64,000 nucleotides of DNA from JADGGV01 sp035715725 (GCA_035715725.1 DASTKT010000013.1:60899-124898), one strand, 5' to 3'; positions 43,801 through 53,893 are shown, counted from the stretch's first letter. Translations and numbers: made by a program. The notes: a model not told the origin generated them from the letters alone.

Positions 43801-45835
43801 CGATCAGAACGCCGGAGTGACCACGGCCACCGAGGACGGCGCGGCCACGCCGGACGGCGCGGCCACGCGCGAGCGGCGCGGCGCCGGCGCGCCCGCCTTC
43901 CAGCGGCAGCCCGCCGTGCGCCACGACGTCTCGCTCCTCACCGAAGACGACCTCTACCTCTTCAACGAGGGCTCCCACTTCCGGCTGCACGAGCATCTGG
44001 GCTCGCACCCGCTCGAGGTCGACGGGCAGCCGGGGACGTACTTCGCCGTCTGGGCGCCCGACGCGAACCACGTCTCCGTGATCGGGGACTTCAACGGCTG
44101 GAGCCACGGCGCGCACGTGCTGGCGGCCCGCGGCGCCTCCGGCATCTGGGAGGGGTGGATCCCCGGCGTCGGCGTCGGCACCCGCTACAAGTACCACATC
44201 GGCTCGCGCTTCCACGGGTTCCGCGTCGACAAGGCCGACCCGTTCGCGTTCTACGCCGAGCAGCCGCCCCTCACCGCGAGCATCGTCTGGGAGTTGGGCT
44301 ACGACTGGCGCGACGACGCCTGGCTCGCCGAGCGCAAGGCGCGCAACGCGTTCGACGCGCCCATCTCGACGTACGAGGTGCATCTCGGCTCCTGGATGCG
44401 CTCGCCCGACGACCCCGACAAGCCGCTCGGCTACCGCGACCTCGCGCCGCGCCTGGCCGACTACGTCGAGCGCATGGGCTTCACCCACGTCGAGTTCCTG
44501 CCGGTCATGGAGCACCCGTTCTACGCCTCCTGGGGCTACCAGACCACCGGCTACTTCGCGCCGACGTCGCGCTACGGCTCGCCGCAGGACTTCATGTACC
44601 TGGTCGACGAGCTCCACCGGCGCGGCATCGGCGTCCTCCTCGACTGGGTGCCCTCCCACTTCCCGGGCGACGTGCACGGCCTCGTCTACTTCGACGGCAC
44701 GCACCTCTTCGAGCACGCCGACCCGCGCCAGGGGTTCCACCCCGACTGGGAGAGCTACATCTTCAACTACAGCCGCAACGAGGTCCGCTCCTTCCTCACC
44801 TCCAGCGCCATCTTCTGGCTCGAGCGCTACCACGCCGACGGGCTCCGCGTCGACGCCGTCGCGTCGATGCTGTATCTCGACTACTCCCGCAAGGCCGGCG
44901 AGTGGATCCCCAACGAGTACGGCGGCCGCGAGAACCTCGGAGCGATCTCGTTCCTGCGCCGCCTGAACGAGGAGGTCTACCGCCACTGCCCGGCCGCGCA
45001 GACCGTCGCCGAGGAGTCCACCGCGTGGCCGATGGTCTCGCGCCCACCCTACGTCGGCGGCCTCGGCTTCGGCATGAAGTGGGACATGGGCTGGATGCAC
45101 GACACGCTCAGCTACATGGCGAAGGCGCCGATCCACCGGCGCTGGCACCACGGCCAGCTCACGTTCCGGATGCTCTACGCCTTCAACGAGAACTTCGTGC
45201 TGCCGCTCTCCCACGACGAGGTCGTGCACGGCAAGGGCTCGCTCCTCGGCAAGATGCCGGGCGACGCCTGGCAGAAGTTCGCGAACCTCCGCCTCCTCTT
45301 CGCCTACATGTGGGGGCAGCCCGGCAAGAAGCTGCTCTTCATGGGCGGCGAGTTCGGCCAGGGGCGCGAGTGGAGCCACGACCACTCCCTCGACTGGCAC
45401 CTGCTCGAGTACGAGAACCACGCCGGCGTGCAGCGCTGGGTCGCCGACCTCAACCGCTTCCTCCGGGCGACGCCGGCCATGCACGAGCTCGATTTCAGCC
45501 CCGCCGGCTTCGAGTGGATCGACGCCAACGACAGCGAGCAGAGCGTCGCCGCGTTCGTGCGGAAGGGGCGCGCCCCGGGCACCGAGGTGCTGGCCGCGTT
45601 CAACTTCACGCCCGTCCCCCGCACCGGCTACCGCGTCGGCGTGCCCAGTGGCGGTTACTGGCGCGAGGTCCTGAACAGCGACGCGCGCGAGTACTACGGT
45701 AGCGGCATGGGGAACGCCGGCGGGCTCGTCGCCGAGGAGCTGCCGTCCCACGGCCGGCCGTACTCGCTCCGGCTCACGCTGCCGCCGCTGGCCGGCGTCT
45801 TCTTCGTGCCGCACGAGCGGGAAGCCGGCTCATGA
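43793..45835 (+). CDS. glgB: 1,4-alpha-glucan branching enzyme
   Basis: 680 residues; makes alpha-1,6 branches by cutting and moving alpha-1,4 chains. A disordered N-terminal 30 residues precede the CBM48 domain (FAVWAPDANHVSVIGDFNGW). Barrel motifs are DWVPSHFPGDVHGL, nucleophile Asp354 in GLRVDAVASMLYLDYSR, Glu in VAEESTAWP and LPLSHDEVVHGKGSLL. The all-beta C-domain ends in TLPPLAGVFFVP. It starts inside the malQ end and its TGA overlaps the treZ ATG (ATGA), so translation is tightly coupled. With GlgE it yields branched storage glucan. Confidence 0.97.
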   Translation: MADDQNAGVTTATEDGAATPDGAATRERRGAGAPAFQRQPAVRHDVSLLTEDDLYLFNEGSHFRLHEHLGSHPLEVDGQPGTYFAVWAPDANHVSVIGDFNGWSHGAHVLAARGASGIWEGWIPGVGVGTRYKYHIGSRFHGFRVDKADPFAFYAEQPPLTASIVWELGYDWRDDAWLAERKARNAFDAPISTYEVHLGSWMRSPDDPDKPLGYRDLAPRLADYVERMGFTHVEFLPVMEHPFYASWGYQTTGYFAPTSRYGSPQDFMYLVDELHRRGIGVLLDWVPSHFPGDVHGLVYFDGTHLFEHADPRQGFHPDWESYIFNYSRNEVRSFLTSSAIFWLERYHADGLRVDAVASMLYLDYSRKAGEWIPNEYGGRENLGAISFLRRLNEEVYRHCPAAQTVAEESTAWPMVSRPPYVGGLGFGMKWDMGWMHDTLSYMAKAPIHRRWHHGQLTFRMLYAFNENFVLPLSHDEVVHGKGSLLGKMPGDAWQKFANLRLLFAYMWGQPGKKLLFMGGEFGQGREWSHDHSLDWHLLEYENHAGVQRWVADLNRFLRATPAMHELDFSPAGFEWIDANDSEQSVAAFVRKGRAPGTEVLAAFNFTPVPRTGYRVGVPSGGYWREVLNSDAREYYGSGMGNAGGLVAEELPSHGRPYSLRLTLPPLAGVFFVPHEREAGS

Positions 45836-47691
45836 CGGAGGCACCGGCCTTCCGCCCCACGCTCGGCGCCGTGCCGCTGGGCGGCGGCCGGTGCCGCTTC
45901 GGTGTCTGGGCTCCCGCGGCGCGCGCGGTGACGCTGCACCTCCACGGGCCGGCCGACCGCCTCCTCCCCATGGCGCGCGCCGACCGCGGCTACTTCGAGG
46001 CCGAGGTCGACGACGCGCCGCCCGGCACGGCCTACACCTACCGCCTCGACGACGGCGGGGACCTCCCCGATCCCGCGTCTCGCTTCCAGCCGCGGGGCGT
46101 GCACGCCCCCTCCGCCGTGGCCGACCCGGCGTTCCCCTGGACCGACGCCGGCTACGCCGCGCCGCGCCTCGCGGATTACGTCATCTACGAGCTGCACGTG
46201 GGGGCGTTCACCCCCGAGGGCACGTTCGAGGCCGTCATCCCCCACCTCGACCGGCTCCGCGATCTCGGCGTCACCGCCATCGAGCTCATGCCGGTCGCGC
46301 AGTTCCCCGGCGAGCGCAACTGGGGCTACGACGGCGTCTTCCCCTTCGCGCCCCAGAGCTCCTACGGCGGGCCGCACGGGCTCCGCCGCCTCGTCGACGC
46401 GGCGCACGCGCTCGGCCTCGGCGTCATCCTCGACGTCGTCTACAACCACGTCGGCCCGGAGGGGAATTACTTCGGGCGCTTCGGGCCGTACTTCAACCCG
46501 GCCTACCGCACGCCCTGGGGCGGCGCGATCAACTTCGACGGCCCGGGCAGCGACGAGGTCCGCCGCTATTACACGGAGAACGCGCTCTACTGGGCCGAAG
46601 AGTTCCACGTGGACGCGCTCCGCCTGGATGCGGTCCACGCCATCGTCGACCTCTCCGCCCGGCCCTTCCTGAAGGAGCTGGGCGAGGCCGTGCACCGGCT
46701 CGCGGCCGGGCTCGGCCGGCACGTCTACCTCATCGCCGAGAGCGACCTGAACGACCCGCGCCTCGTCACCGACGTCGCGGCCGGCGGCTACGGCCTCGAC
46801 GCGCAGTGGGCCGACGACTTCCACCACGCGCTCCACGCCCTGCTCACCGGCGAGCGCGGTGGCTACTACCAGGACTACGGGAGCGTCGAGGACCTCGCCC
46901 GCGCCTTCCGCACCGGCTACGTCTACTCCGGGCAGTACTCGCGCTTCCGCGACCGGCGGCACGGCGCGAGCCCGGAAGCGATCCCGGCGCATCGCTTCGT
47001 CGTCTTCGCGCAGAACCACGACCAGATCGGCAACCGCGTGTACGCCGAGCGCCTCAGCTCGCTCGTGCCGTTCGAGGGGCTGAAGCTCGCCGCCGCGGCG
47101 GTCGTGCTCTCCCCCTTCATTCCTCTCCTGTTCATGGGCGAGGAGTACGGCGAGACGGCGCCGTTCCTGTACTTCGTGAGCCACACCGACCCGGACCTGG
47201 TCGAGGCGGTGCGCGCGGGCCGGAAGGCCGAGTTCGCCGCGTTCGGCTGGGGGGCGGAGCCGCCGGACCCGCAGGCGGAGGCCACGTTCCGCCAGGCGCG
47301 CCTGCGCCACGACCGCCTGAGCGACGAGCAGCACCGCGCGCTCCACGAGTTCCACCGGGAGCTGCTCCGGCTGCGCCGGAGCCTCCCCGCGCTGGCCCGC
47401 GGCGAGAAGGACGCGCTGGAGGCGGTCGCCTTGGAGCGCGAGCGCGCGCTGATCGTGCGCCGGTGGGCCGGCGGCGACGACGTCGCCTTGCTGTTCAGCT
47501 TCTCGGAGGCGCCGGTCGAGGTCTCGGCGCCGCTGCCGCCGGGTGACTGGTGCAGGGTCCTCGATTCGGCGGACGCGCGCTGGGGCGGAACCGGCGGCGC
47601 GCACCCCGCCCGTCTCGTGTCCGACGGCCGGCTCGCCGTGACCCTGGCGCCGCGCAGCGCCCTCGCACTCGAGCGCCGGGATCGAGCGTAA
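45832..47691 (+). CDS. treZ: Malto-oligosyltrehalose trehalohydrolase
   Basis: 619 residues (GH13_10). It releases trehalose from glucans whose reducing end has been turned into a trehalosyl unit by TreY. CBM48-like N-domain (CRFGVWAPAARAVTLHLHG), then YELHVGAFTPEGTFEAVIP, DVVYNHVGPEGNYFG, nucleophile Asp in FHVDALRLDAVHAIVD, acid/base Glu in LIAESDLNDPRLV and FAQNHDQIGNR, all typical of TreZ. Its partner TreY is encoded two genes on, with a GH57 gene between. ATG overlaps glgB; the TAA touches the GH57 ATG. Confidence 0.95.
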   Translation: MTEAPAFRPTLGAVPLGGGRCRFGVWAPAARAVTLHLHGPADRLLPMARADRGYFEAEVDDAPPGTAYTYRLDDGGDLPDPASRFQPRGVHAPSAVADPAFPWTDAGYAAPRLADYVIYELHVGAFTPEGTFEAVIPHLDRLRDLGVTAIELMPVAQFPGERNWGYDGVFPFAPQSSYGGPHGLRRLVDAAHALGLGVILDVVYNHVGPEGNYFGRFGPYFNPAYRTPWGGAINFDGPGSDEVRRYYTENALYWAEEFHVDALRLDAVHAIVDLSARPFLKELGEAVHRLAAGLGRHVYLIAESDLNDPRLVTDVAAGGYGLDAQWADDFHHALHALLTGERGGYYQDYGSVEDLARAFRTGYVYSGQYSRFRDRRHGASPEAIPAHRFVVFAQNHDQIGNRVYAERLSSLVPFEGLKLAAAAVVLSPFIPLLFMGEEYGETAPFLYFVSHTDPDLVEAVRAGRKAEFAAFGWGAEPPDPQAEATFRQARLRHDRLSDEQHRALHEFHRELLRLRRSLPALARGEKDALEAVALERERALIVRRWAGGDDVALLFSFSEAPVEVSAPLPPGDWCRVLDSADARWGGTGGAHPARLVSDGRLAVTLAPRSALALERRDRA

Positions 47692-50127
47692 ATGGACCGG
47701 TTCATCTGCGTGCACGGCCACTTCTATCAGCCGCCCCGCGAGAACCCCTGGCTCGAGGCCATCGAGCAGCAGGACGAGGCGTATCCGTACCACGACTGGA
47801 ACGCGCGCATCGCCGCGGAGTGCTACGCGCCCAACGCCGCGTCCCGCATCCTGAACGACCGCGACGAGATCGTCCGCATCGTCAACAACTACGCGCAGAT
47901 CTCCTTCAACTTCGGGCCGACGCTGCTCGCGTGGCTGGAGGACCACTCCGCCGACATCTACCAGGCGGTGCTCCGCGCCGACGCCGAGAGCCGCGAGCGC
48001 TTCTCCGGTCACGGCAACGCGATCGCGCAGGCCTACAACCACATCATCCTCCCGCTCGCGAACGCCCGCGACCAGCGCACCCAGGTCGTCTGGGGGATCC
48101 GGGACTTCCGCTCCCGCTTCGGCCGCGAGCCGGAGGGGCTCTGGCTCCCGGAAACCGCCGTCGACCTCGCCTCGCTCGAGCTGCTCGCCGAGCACGGCAT
48201 CAAGTTCACGATCCTGGCGCAGCACCAGGCCGGCCGCGTCCGCCCGCTCGCCGGCGGCGACTGGGCCGACGTGAACGGCTCGCGCATCGACCCGACGCGG
48301 CCGTACCTCCAGCGCCTGCCGAGCGGTCGCAGCATCGCGCTCTTCTTCTACGACGGGCCCGCCTCGCGCGCCGTCGCCTTCGAGGGGCTGCTCCGCAACG
48401 GCGCCACGTTCGCCAACCGGCTGCTCGGCCTGTTCGACGATTCCCGCAACGCGCCGCAGCTCGTCAACATCGCCACCGACGGCGAGACGTACGGCCATCA
48501 TCATCGCCACGGCGACATGGCGCTCGCCTACGCGCTGCGCCGCATCGAGCTGAGCGGCCAGGCGCGCCTCACGAACTACGGCGAGTTCCTCGAGCGCCAC
48601 CCGCCGGAGATGGAGGTCGAGATCCTGGAGTACACCTCCTGGAGCTGCTCGCACGGCATCGAGCGCTGGCGCAGCGACTGCGGCTGCCACACCGGCGGCG
48701 ATCCCGGCTGGACCCAGGCCTGGCGCGGCCCGCTGCGCGAGGCGCTCGACTGGCTGCGCGACACCGTCGCGCCCCTCTACGAGCGGGCCGCCGCCGAGCT
48801 GGTCGACGATCCCTGGGCCGCCCGCGACGACTACATCGACGTCGTGCTCGACCGCGACCCGGCCGTCGTCGACCGCTTCTTCGCCCGCCACGCGCACTGG
48901 CCGCTCGACCGCGCCCACGCCATGCGCCTGCTCAAGCTCCTCGAGCTCCAGCGCCACGCCCTGCTCATGTACACGAGCTGCGGCTGGTTCTTCAACGAGG
49001 TCTCCGGCATCGAGACGGTGCAGGTCATCATGTACGCCGGCCGCGTCGTGCAGCTCGCGAACGAGCTGTTCCGCGTCGACCTCGAGCCCGAGTTCCTGAG
49101 CCGCCTCGCGAACGCCCGCAGCAACCGCCCCGAGGAGGGCGACGCGCGCCGGATCTACGAGAAGAACGTCCAGCCGGCCATGGTCGACCTGCTGGATGTC
49201 GGCGCCCACTTCGCCGCCTCCTCGCTCTTCGAGCCCTACGAGCCCCGCCAGCGCATCTACTGCTACGTCGTCACGCAGCGCGCCGCCGAGTTCCGCGAGG
49301 CCGGCGATGCGCGCCTCTTCCTCGGCCGCGCCCGCATCGTCTCCGAGATCACCTGGGAGTCCGACGACGTCACGTTCGCCGTGCTCCACATGGGCAACCA
49401 CAACCTGAACGGCGGGATCCGGCGCTATCAGGGCGACGAGACCTTCGAGACCGTGCTCCGCGACTTCCGCGAGGCGTTCTCCCGCGCCGACCTCGCCACG
49501 GTCATCCGCCTCCTCGACCGGCACTTCGGCAGCTCGACGTTCTCCCTCAAGTCGCTCTTCCGCGACGAGCAGCGCCGCGTGCTCGACCGCATCCTCGACG
49601 ACACGGTGCGCGAGGCGGGCGCCGTCTACCGCGAGGTCTTCGAGCATCACGCGCCGCTCATGCGCTTCCTCCTCGACCTCGCCCTGCCGCTGCCGCCGCC
49701 GTTCCGCATGGCCGCCGACTTCACGCTCAACCGCGAGCTCCGCCGCGTCCTCGAGGGCGCGGAGATCGACCTCGCCGAGGCGCGCACGCTGCTCAGCGAG
49801 GCGAAGGCGTTCGAGGTCGCGCTCGACCAGCGGGGGCTCGCCTTCGCGCTCAGCGAGACGCTCGTCCGGCTCGCCGAGCGTCTCCGCCGCGACCCGTCCT
49901 CCTACGCCGCCCTCGAGCAGCTCGTGGACGCCTCCGAGCTGGCCACCTCGTTCCCCTTCGAGGTCGACCTCTGGAAGACGCGCAACATCTTCTACGGGCT
50001 GCGCGAGAACGTGTATCCCGGCGTCCGCGCCCGCGCCCAGGCGGGGGACGCCGAGGCGCGCCGCTGGGTCGACGCGTTCCGCCGCCTCGGCCAGCACCTC
50101 GCCGTCGCCGTCGAAAGCGACGCATGA
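47692..50127 (+). CDS. GH57/DUF3536 glycoside hydrolase-like protein
   Basis: 811 residues, no signal peptide. The N-terminal half is a GH57 barrel with its ordered motifs: VHGHFYQPPRENPW (motif 1), SFNFGPTLLAWLE (motif 2), the nucleophile Glu in GLWLPETAVDLASLELL, and the acid/base Asp in NIATDGETYGHHHRHGDMAL (motif 4). The C-terminal half matches the DUF3536-type extension, starting about WSCSHGIERW with a CGCHTGG cluster. GH57 covers 4-alpha-glucanotransferases, branching enzymes and amylases, and the catalytic pair looks intact, so an active alpha-glucan enzyme is likely. Exact activity is unknown. Its location between treZ and treY suggests it acts on the same glucan. Confidence 0.88.
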   Translation: MDRFICVHGHFYQPPRENPWLEAIEQQDEAYPYHDWNARIAAECYAPNAASRILNDRDEIVRIVNNYAQISFNFGPTLLAWLEDHSADIYQAVLRADAESRERFSGHGNAIAQAYNHIILPLANARDQRTQVVWGIRDFRSRFGREPEGLWLPETAVDLASLELLAEHGIKFTILAQHQAGRVRPLAGGDWADVNGSRIDPTRPYLQRLPSGRSIALFFYDGPASRAVAFEGLLRNGATFANRLLGLFDDSRNAPQLVNIATDGETYGHHHRHGDMALAYALRRIELSGQARLTNYGEFLERHPPEMEVEILEYTSWSCSHGIERWRSDCGCHTGGDPGWTQAWRGPLREALDWLRDTVAPLYERAAAELVDDPWAARDDYIDVVLDRDPAVVDRFFARHAHWPLDRAHAMRLLKLLELQRHALLMYTSCGWFFNEVSGIETVQVIMYAGRVVQLANELFRVDLEPEFLSRLANARSNRPEEGDARRIYEKNVQPAMVDLLDVGAHFAASSLFEPYEPRQRIYCYVVTQRAAEFREAGDARLFLGRARIVSEITWESDDVTFAVLHMGNHNLNGGIRRYQGDETFETVLRDFREAFSRADLATVIRLLDRHFGSSTFSLKSLFRDEQRRVLDRILDDTVREAGAVYREVFEHHAPLMRFLLDLALPLPPPFRMAADFTLNRELRRVLEGAEIDLAEARTLLSEAKAFEVALDQRGLAFALSETLVRLAERLRRDPSSYAALEQLVDASELATSFPFEVDLWKTRNIFYGLRENVYPGVRARAQAGDAEARRWVDAFRRLGQHLAVAVESDA

Positions 50128-52898
50128 GCGTCCCGACCGCGACGTACCGACTCCAGCTCCATCGGGAGTTCACGCTCGCGGACGCTCGCCGGCTGCTGCC
50201 CTACCTGAGCGCGCTCGGCATCTCGCACCTCTACCTCTCCCCGGTCTTTCGCGCCCGTGCCGGGAGCACCCACGGCTACGACGTCATCGATCCGACCGCC
50301 GTCTCCCCGGAGCTGGGCGGGGAGGCCGCGTTCCGGGCGCTCGCCGCCGAGGCCCGCACCCACGGGATGGGGCTGCTCGTCGACATCGTCCCGAACCATA
50401 TGGCGGCCGACCCGCAGAATCCCTGGTGGCGCGACGTGCTCCGCCACGGCCGCGCCTCCGGCTTCGCGGAATTCTTCGACATCGATTGGGAGAAGGGGGG
50501 CGGCCAGGTCCGGCTCCCGATCCTCGGCCGCCACTACGCGGACGCGCTCGATGCCGGGGAGCTGAGGCTCGCGCTGGACGACGATGGCCTCGAGCTCGCG
50601 TACTTCGACTACCGCCTCCCACTCGATCCGGCCACCTGGCCCGACGTCCTCGCCTCCGCCGCCGACGCGTCCCCGCAGCTCCACGCGCTGGTCGAGCAGC
50701 TGCGCGAGATCCCGCCGGCCGACGCCCCCGCCGCGGAGCCCGAGGGTCGGAGCCGCCGGAGCGCCGACCTCGGCCGCCGCCTCCGCCGCCTCCACGACCA
50801 GGATCCCGCGGTCCGCGACGCCATCGAGGCGGGACTCGCCGCGTTCGACGCCGGCCGCGCCGGCGCCGCGGCCGCCGACCGCCTCGACGCGCTCGTCGCG
50901 CGGCAGCCGTATCAGCCCGTCTTCTGGCAGATGGCCGCGCAGGAGATCAATTACCGCCGCTTCTTCGACATCGGCGACCTGGTCGGCGTGCGCGTCGAGG
51001 ACCCCGCCGTCTTCGACGCCACCCACGACCTGGTGCTCCGCTGGGTCCGTGACGGCGTCGTCGACGGGCTCCGCGTCGACCATGTCGACGGGCTCGCCGA
51101 CCCGACCGGCTACCTCCGGCGCCTGGCCGCGGCCGCCGCGAACGGCGGCGCGGCGTATCTCGTCGTCGAGAAGATCCTCGCGCCGGGCGAGCCGATCCCC
51201 GCCGCCTGGCCCGTGGCCGGGACCACCGGCTATGATTTCCTGAACACCGTGAACGGACTCTTCGTCGATCCGGCGGGGATGGAGCGGCTGAGCCAGGTCT
51301 ACGCCCGCGAAGCCGGCGTCACGCCGGACTTCCCCGCCCTGGCCCGTGAGGAGAAGAAGCGCGTCGTCCAGCTCCTGTTCGCCGGGGAGATGCGCTCGCT
51401 CGAGAGCGAGCTGGCCGCCCTCGCCGCGCTCGACCGCCGCGGCCTCGACCTCCCCGCGCCGATGCTCGGGCGCGCGCTCCTCGAGGTCACCGCGCGGCTG
51501 CCGGTCTACCGCACGTACCTCCGGCCCGAGGATCCGCCCTCCGAGCGGGACCGCGACGTGATCGAGCGCGCCCTCGCCGAGGCCGCGGCCGTCCCGGACG
51601 TCGACGCCACCGCCGTCGCGTTCCTCGGCCGTGTGCTGCTCGAGCCCGGACCCGACCGCGACGCCCACGACCGGTTCGTCCTGCGCTGGCAGCAGTTCAC
51701 GGGTCCGGTCATGGCGAAGGGGGTCGAGGACACCGCACTCTACAACTACCACGTCCTCGTCGCCGCGAGCGAGGTCGGCGGGAACCCGGGACGGCCGGCC
51801 GTCGGCGTCGCCGAGTTCCACCGGCACATGGCCGCCACGGCCGAGCGCCACCCCCACACCATGAACGCCACCTCCACGCACGACACCAAGCGCGGCGAGG
51901 ACGTGCGCTCGCGGCTCGACGTGCTCTCGGAGATGCCGGAGGAGTGGGAGGAGGCGCTCCCCCGCTGGCGGGAGTGGAACGCCGGGCTCAAGCGCGAGCT
52001 CGGGGGCCGACCCGCGCCGGACGTGCTGGACGAGATCCTCGTCTACCAGACGCTGCTCGGCGCGTGGCCGGCGGATCCGGCGGACGAGGGTGCGTTCGCC
52101 GGGCGCATCCGGGAGTACCTCACGAAGGCCGCCCGCGAGGCCAAGCGCCACACTACCTGGCAGGACCCGGACGACGCATACGAGGCCGCGCTCCACGGCT
52201 TCGCCACCGCGCTGATCGACGGGCGGGCGGACCCGCGGTTCCGGGAGGAATTCGAACGGCTGCGCGCCGAGCTCGCGTTCCACGGCACCCGGAACGCGCT
52301 CGCCCAACTCGTCCTCAAGGCCACCGCCCCGGGCGTGCCCGACTTCTACCAGGGCACCGAGCTGTGGACGCTCACGCTCGTCGATCCCGACAACCGCCGG
52401 CCCGTCGATTATGACCGACGGGAGCGCCTGCTGGCGACGGCCTCGCCCGGTGCGCCGGAGGAGGCCGGCGGCGCCGCCGCCGGGCCGGGCGGCCCCCCCG
52501 CCGCGCTCCTCGACGACGCCGGCGGGGGGCGGGTCAAGCTGTGGCTCACCGCCGCCACCCTTCGCTTCCGCCGCGAGCACGCCGGCCTCTTCGCCGAGGG
52601 GGAGTATCTGCCGCTCGACGTCGCCGGCGAGCAGATGGAGCACGTCGTCGCCTTCGCGCGGCGGCGGGGCTCGGAGTGGGCGGTCACGGTTGCCCCCCGC
52701 CTGACCGCCCGGCTGGCGCGCGGACGGCTCGCGGTCGGACCCAACGTCTGGCGAGAGACCCGCGTGCGACTGCCGGAGGGCGCGCCCGCGGCCTGGCGGA
52801 ACGCGCTGACGGGAGGCCGCCTCGACGCGACGGATGGCGGCCTGGCGGTCGCGGACGCGCTCGCCACGCTTCCCGTCGCGCTGCTCGCCGCCGGTTGA
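50124..52898 (+). CDS. treY: Malto-oligosyltrehalose synthase
   Basis: 924 residues (GH13_26), ATG overlapping the GH57 stop (ATGA). It converts the reducing-end alpha-1,4 link of a glucan into an alpha,alpha-1,1 link. Marks: TYRLQLHREFTLADARRLLPY, GISHLYLSPVFRARAGSTHGY, VDIVPNHMAADPQNPWW, nucleophile Asp in GLRVDHVDGLADP, Glu in LVVEKILAPGE, GPVMAKGVEDTALYNY, and the Asp in TSTHDTKRGEDVRSRL. It makes trehalose together with TreZ. An inserted Ala/Pro/Arg-rich stretch (about residues 205-225) is probably a loop. Last gene of the glgE operon. Confidence 0.96.
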   Translation: MSVPTATYRLQLHREFTLADARRLLPYLSALGISHLYLSPVFRARAGSTHGYDVIDPTAVSPELGGEAAFRALAAEARTHGMGLLVDIVPNHMAADPQNPWWRDVLRHGRASGFAEFFDIDWEKGGGQVRLPILGRHYADALDAGELRLALDDDGLELAYFDYRLPLDPATWPDVLASAADASPQLHALVEQLREIPPADAPAAEPEGRSRRSADLGRRLRRLHDQDPAVRDAIEAGLAAFDAGRAGAAAADRLDALVARQPYQPVFWQMAAQEINYRRFFDIGDLVGVRVEDPAVFDATHDLVLRWVRDGVVDGLRVDHVDGLADPTGYLRRLAAAAANGGAAYLVVEKILAPGEPIPAAWPVAGTTGYDFLNTVNGLFVDPAGMERLSQVYAREAGVTPDFPALAREEKKRVVQLLFAGEMRSLESELAALAALDRRGLDLPAPMLGRALLEVTARLPVYRTYLRPEDPPSERDRDVIERALAEAAAVPDVDATAVAFLGRVLLEPGPDRDAHDRFVLRWQQFTGPVMAKGVEDTALYNYHVLVAASEVGGNPGRPAVGVAEFHRHMAATAERHPHTMNATSTHDTKRGEDVRSRLDVLSEMPEEWEEALPRWREWNAGLKRELGGRPAPDVLDEILVYQTLLGAWPADPADEGAFAGRIREYLTKAAREAKRHTTWQDPDDAYEAALHGFATALIDGRADPRFREEFERLRAELAFHGTRNALAQLVLKATAPGVPDFYQGTELWTLTLVDPDNRRPVDYDRRERLLATASPGAPEEAGGAAAGPGGPPAALLDDAGGGRVKLWLTAATLRFRREHAGLFAEGEYLPLDVAGEQMEHVVAFARRRGSEWAVTVAPRLTARLARGRLAVGPNVWRETRVRLPEGAPAAWRNALTGGRLDATDGGLAVADALATLPVALLAAG

Positions 52899-52930
52899 CG
52901 GGGCGCCGCCGCCGGCACCCGGGCGCCGCC

Positions 52931-53668
52931 TTACCCCCGCGTCCCCACGTGCACCGCCGCGATCCCGCCGCTCAGCCGCCGCCAGCGCACCTCCCGGAAC
53001 CCCGCCGCGCGCAGCTTCTCCGCCAGCGCCTCCGGCGACGGGAACTCCAGCACCGACGCCGGCAGGTACGCGTACGCGCTCCCGTGCTTCGACACCAGCT
53101 TTCCGATCAGCGGCAGGATCCGCAGGAAGTACAGCATGTACAGGCCGCGCAGCGGCTGCCGCGCCGGCGTCGTGAACTCGAGGATGGCAAGCCGCGCGCC
53201 GGGCTTCAGCACGCGCCCCAGCTCGCGCAGCCCCGCGTCCAGATCGGCCAGATTGCGCACGCCGAAGCCGACCGTGGCGCCGTCGAACGCACCGTCGCCG
53301 AACGGGAGCCGCAGCGCATCCGCGCACGCCGGCCGGACCGGCGTCCCCGCCAGCTTCCGCCGCCCGCGCTCGAGCATCGGCAGCGCGAAGTCGGAGCCGA
53401 TCACCAACCCCTCGAAGCCGCGCCGCCTGGCGAGCGCGAGCGAGAGGTCGAACGTCCCCGCGCACGCGTCCAGGAAGCGGCCGCGCGGCTCGCGCCCCTC
53501 CAGCAGCATCGAGATCGCCCGCCGCCGCCAGAGCCGGTCGATGTTCAGCGAAAGGACGTGGTTGAGCAGGTCGTAGCGCGGGGCGATCGCGCCGAACATC
53601 CGCCGCACGGCGACTGACTTCTCCTCGGGCGCGGGAAGCATCCCGCGGGCGGCGGCGGATTCGGACAT
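52931..53668 (-). CDS. menG: Demethylmenaquinone methyltransferase (UbiE/MenG family)
   Basis: 245 residues from ATG 53668; the frame runs on to 53803 but homology begins with FGAIAPRYDLLNHVLSLNIDRLWR, which is UbiE signature 1. SAM-binding motif FLDACAGTFDLSLALAR (slightly unusual, Phe for Gly in the usual GTGD), then FGVRNLADLDAGLRELGRVL and signature 2, RVLKPGARLAILEF. It methylates demethylmenaquinone at C2 in the last step of menaquinone synthesis. I prefer menaquinone over ubiquinone because nothing else suggests Ubi, but the sequence alone does not decide. It converges with treY. Confidence 0.9.
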   Translation of the reverse strand: MSESAAARGMLPAPEEKSVAVRRMFGAIAPRYDLLNHVLSLNIDRLWRRRAISMLLEGREPRGRFLDACAGTFDLSLALARRRGFEGLVIGSDFALPMLERGRRKLAGTPVRPACADALRLPFGDGAFDGATVGFGVRNLADLDAGLRELGRVLKPGARLAILEFTTPARQPLRGLYMLYFLRILPLIGKLVSKHGSAYAYLPASVLEFPSPEALAEKLRAAGFREVRWRRLSGGIAAVHVGTRG

Positions 53669-53865
53669 TCCGTAAGCGACTCCGGCAGAATAAACTACAG
53701 CGTCGTAGAGGGCGCACGAAGGTACCCGGCGCCGCCCCCTCGAACAAGGGCCGGCGGCGGGACCGGCCGGCCGCGCCGCGGTCTGCCCGGCCGCCGCGGA
53801 CACCCGCCGGCTCGCACGGCGGCGGGACCGGTGCCGCCGCGCCCCGCGGACCGCGCCGGCCGCCT

Positions 53866-53893
53866 GAAACCCCTGGCGACGGTCCCCCGTACG
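53866..53893 (+). promoter_or_regulatory. Candidate ECF promoter upstream of the sigma gene
   Basis: GAAACC (53866-53871), 16 bases, CGTACG (53888-53893). The start of transcription would be near 53900, some 30 bases before the GTG. The same layout with an identical -35 occurs again upstream of the anti-sigma gene (54518-54545). Repetition of both hexamers at the same spacing in one operon supports real promoters, presumably read by the ECF factor itself. Confidence 0.55.

Noticed and set aside
45694..50097. Open frame of 1467 codons on the minus strand across glgB, treZ and the GH57 gene
   Set aside because: It lies antisense to three well-recognised enzymes with intact motifs, its translation is low-complexity and it matches nothing. 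It is a by-product of high third-position GC.
52899..52930. GGCGCC-rich hairpin between treY and menG as terminator
   Set aside because: Short self-complementary GGCGCC pieces are common here by chance, and there is no U run or long stem.
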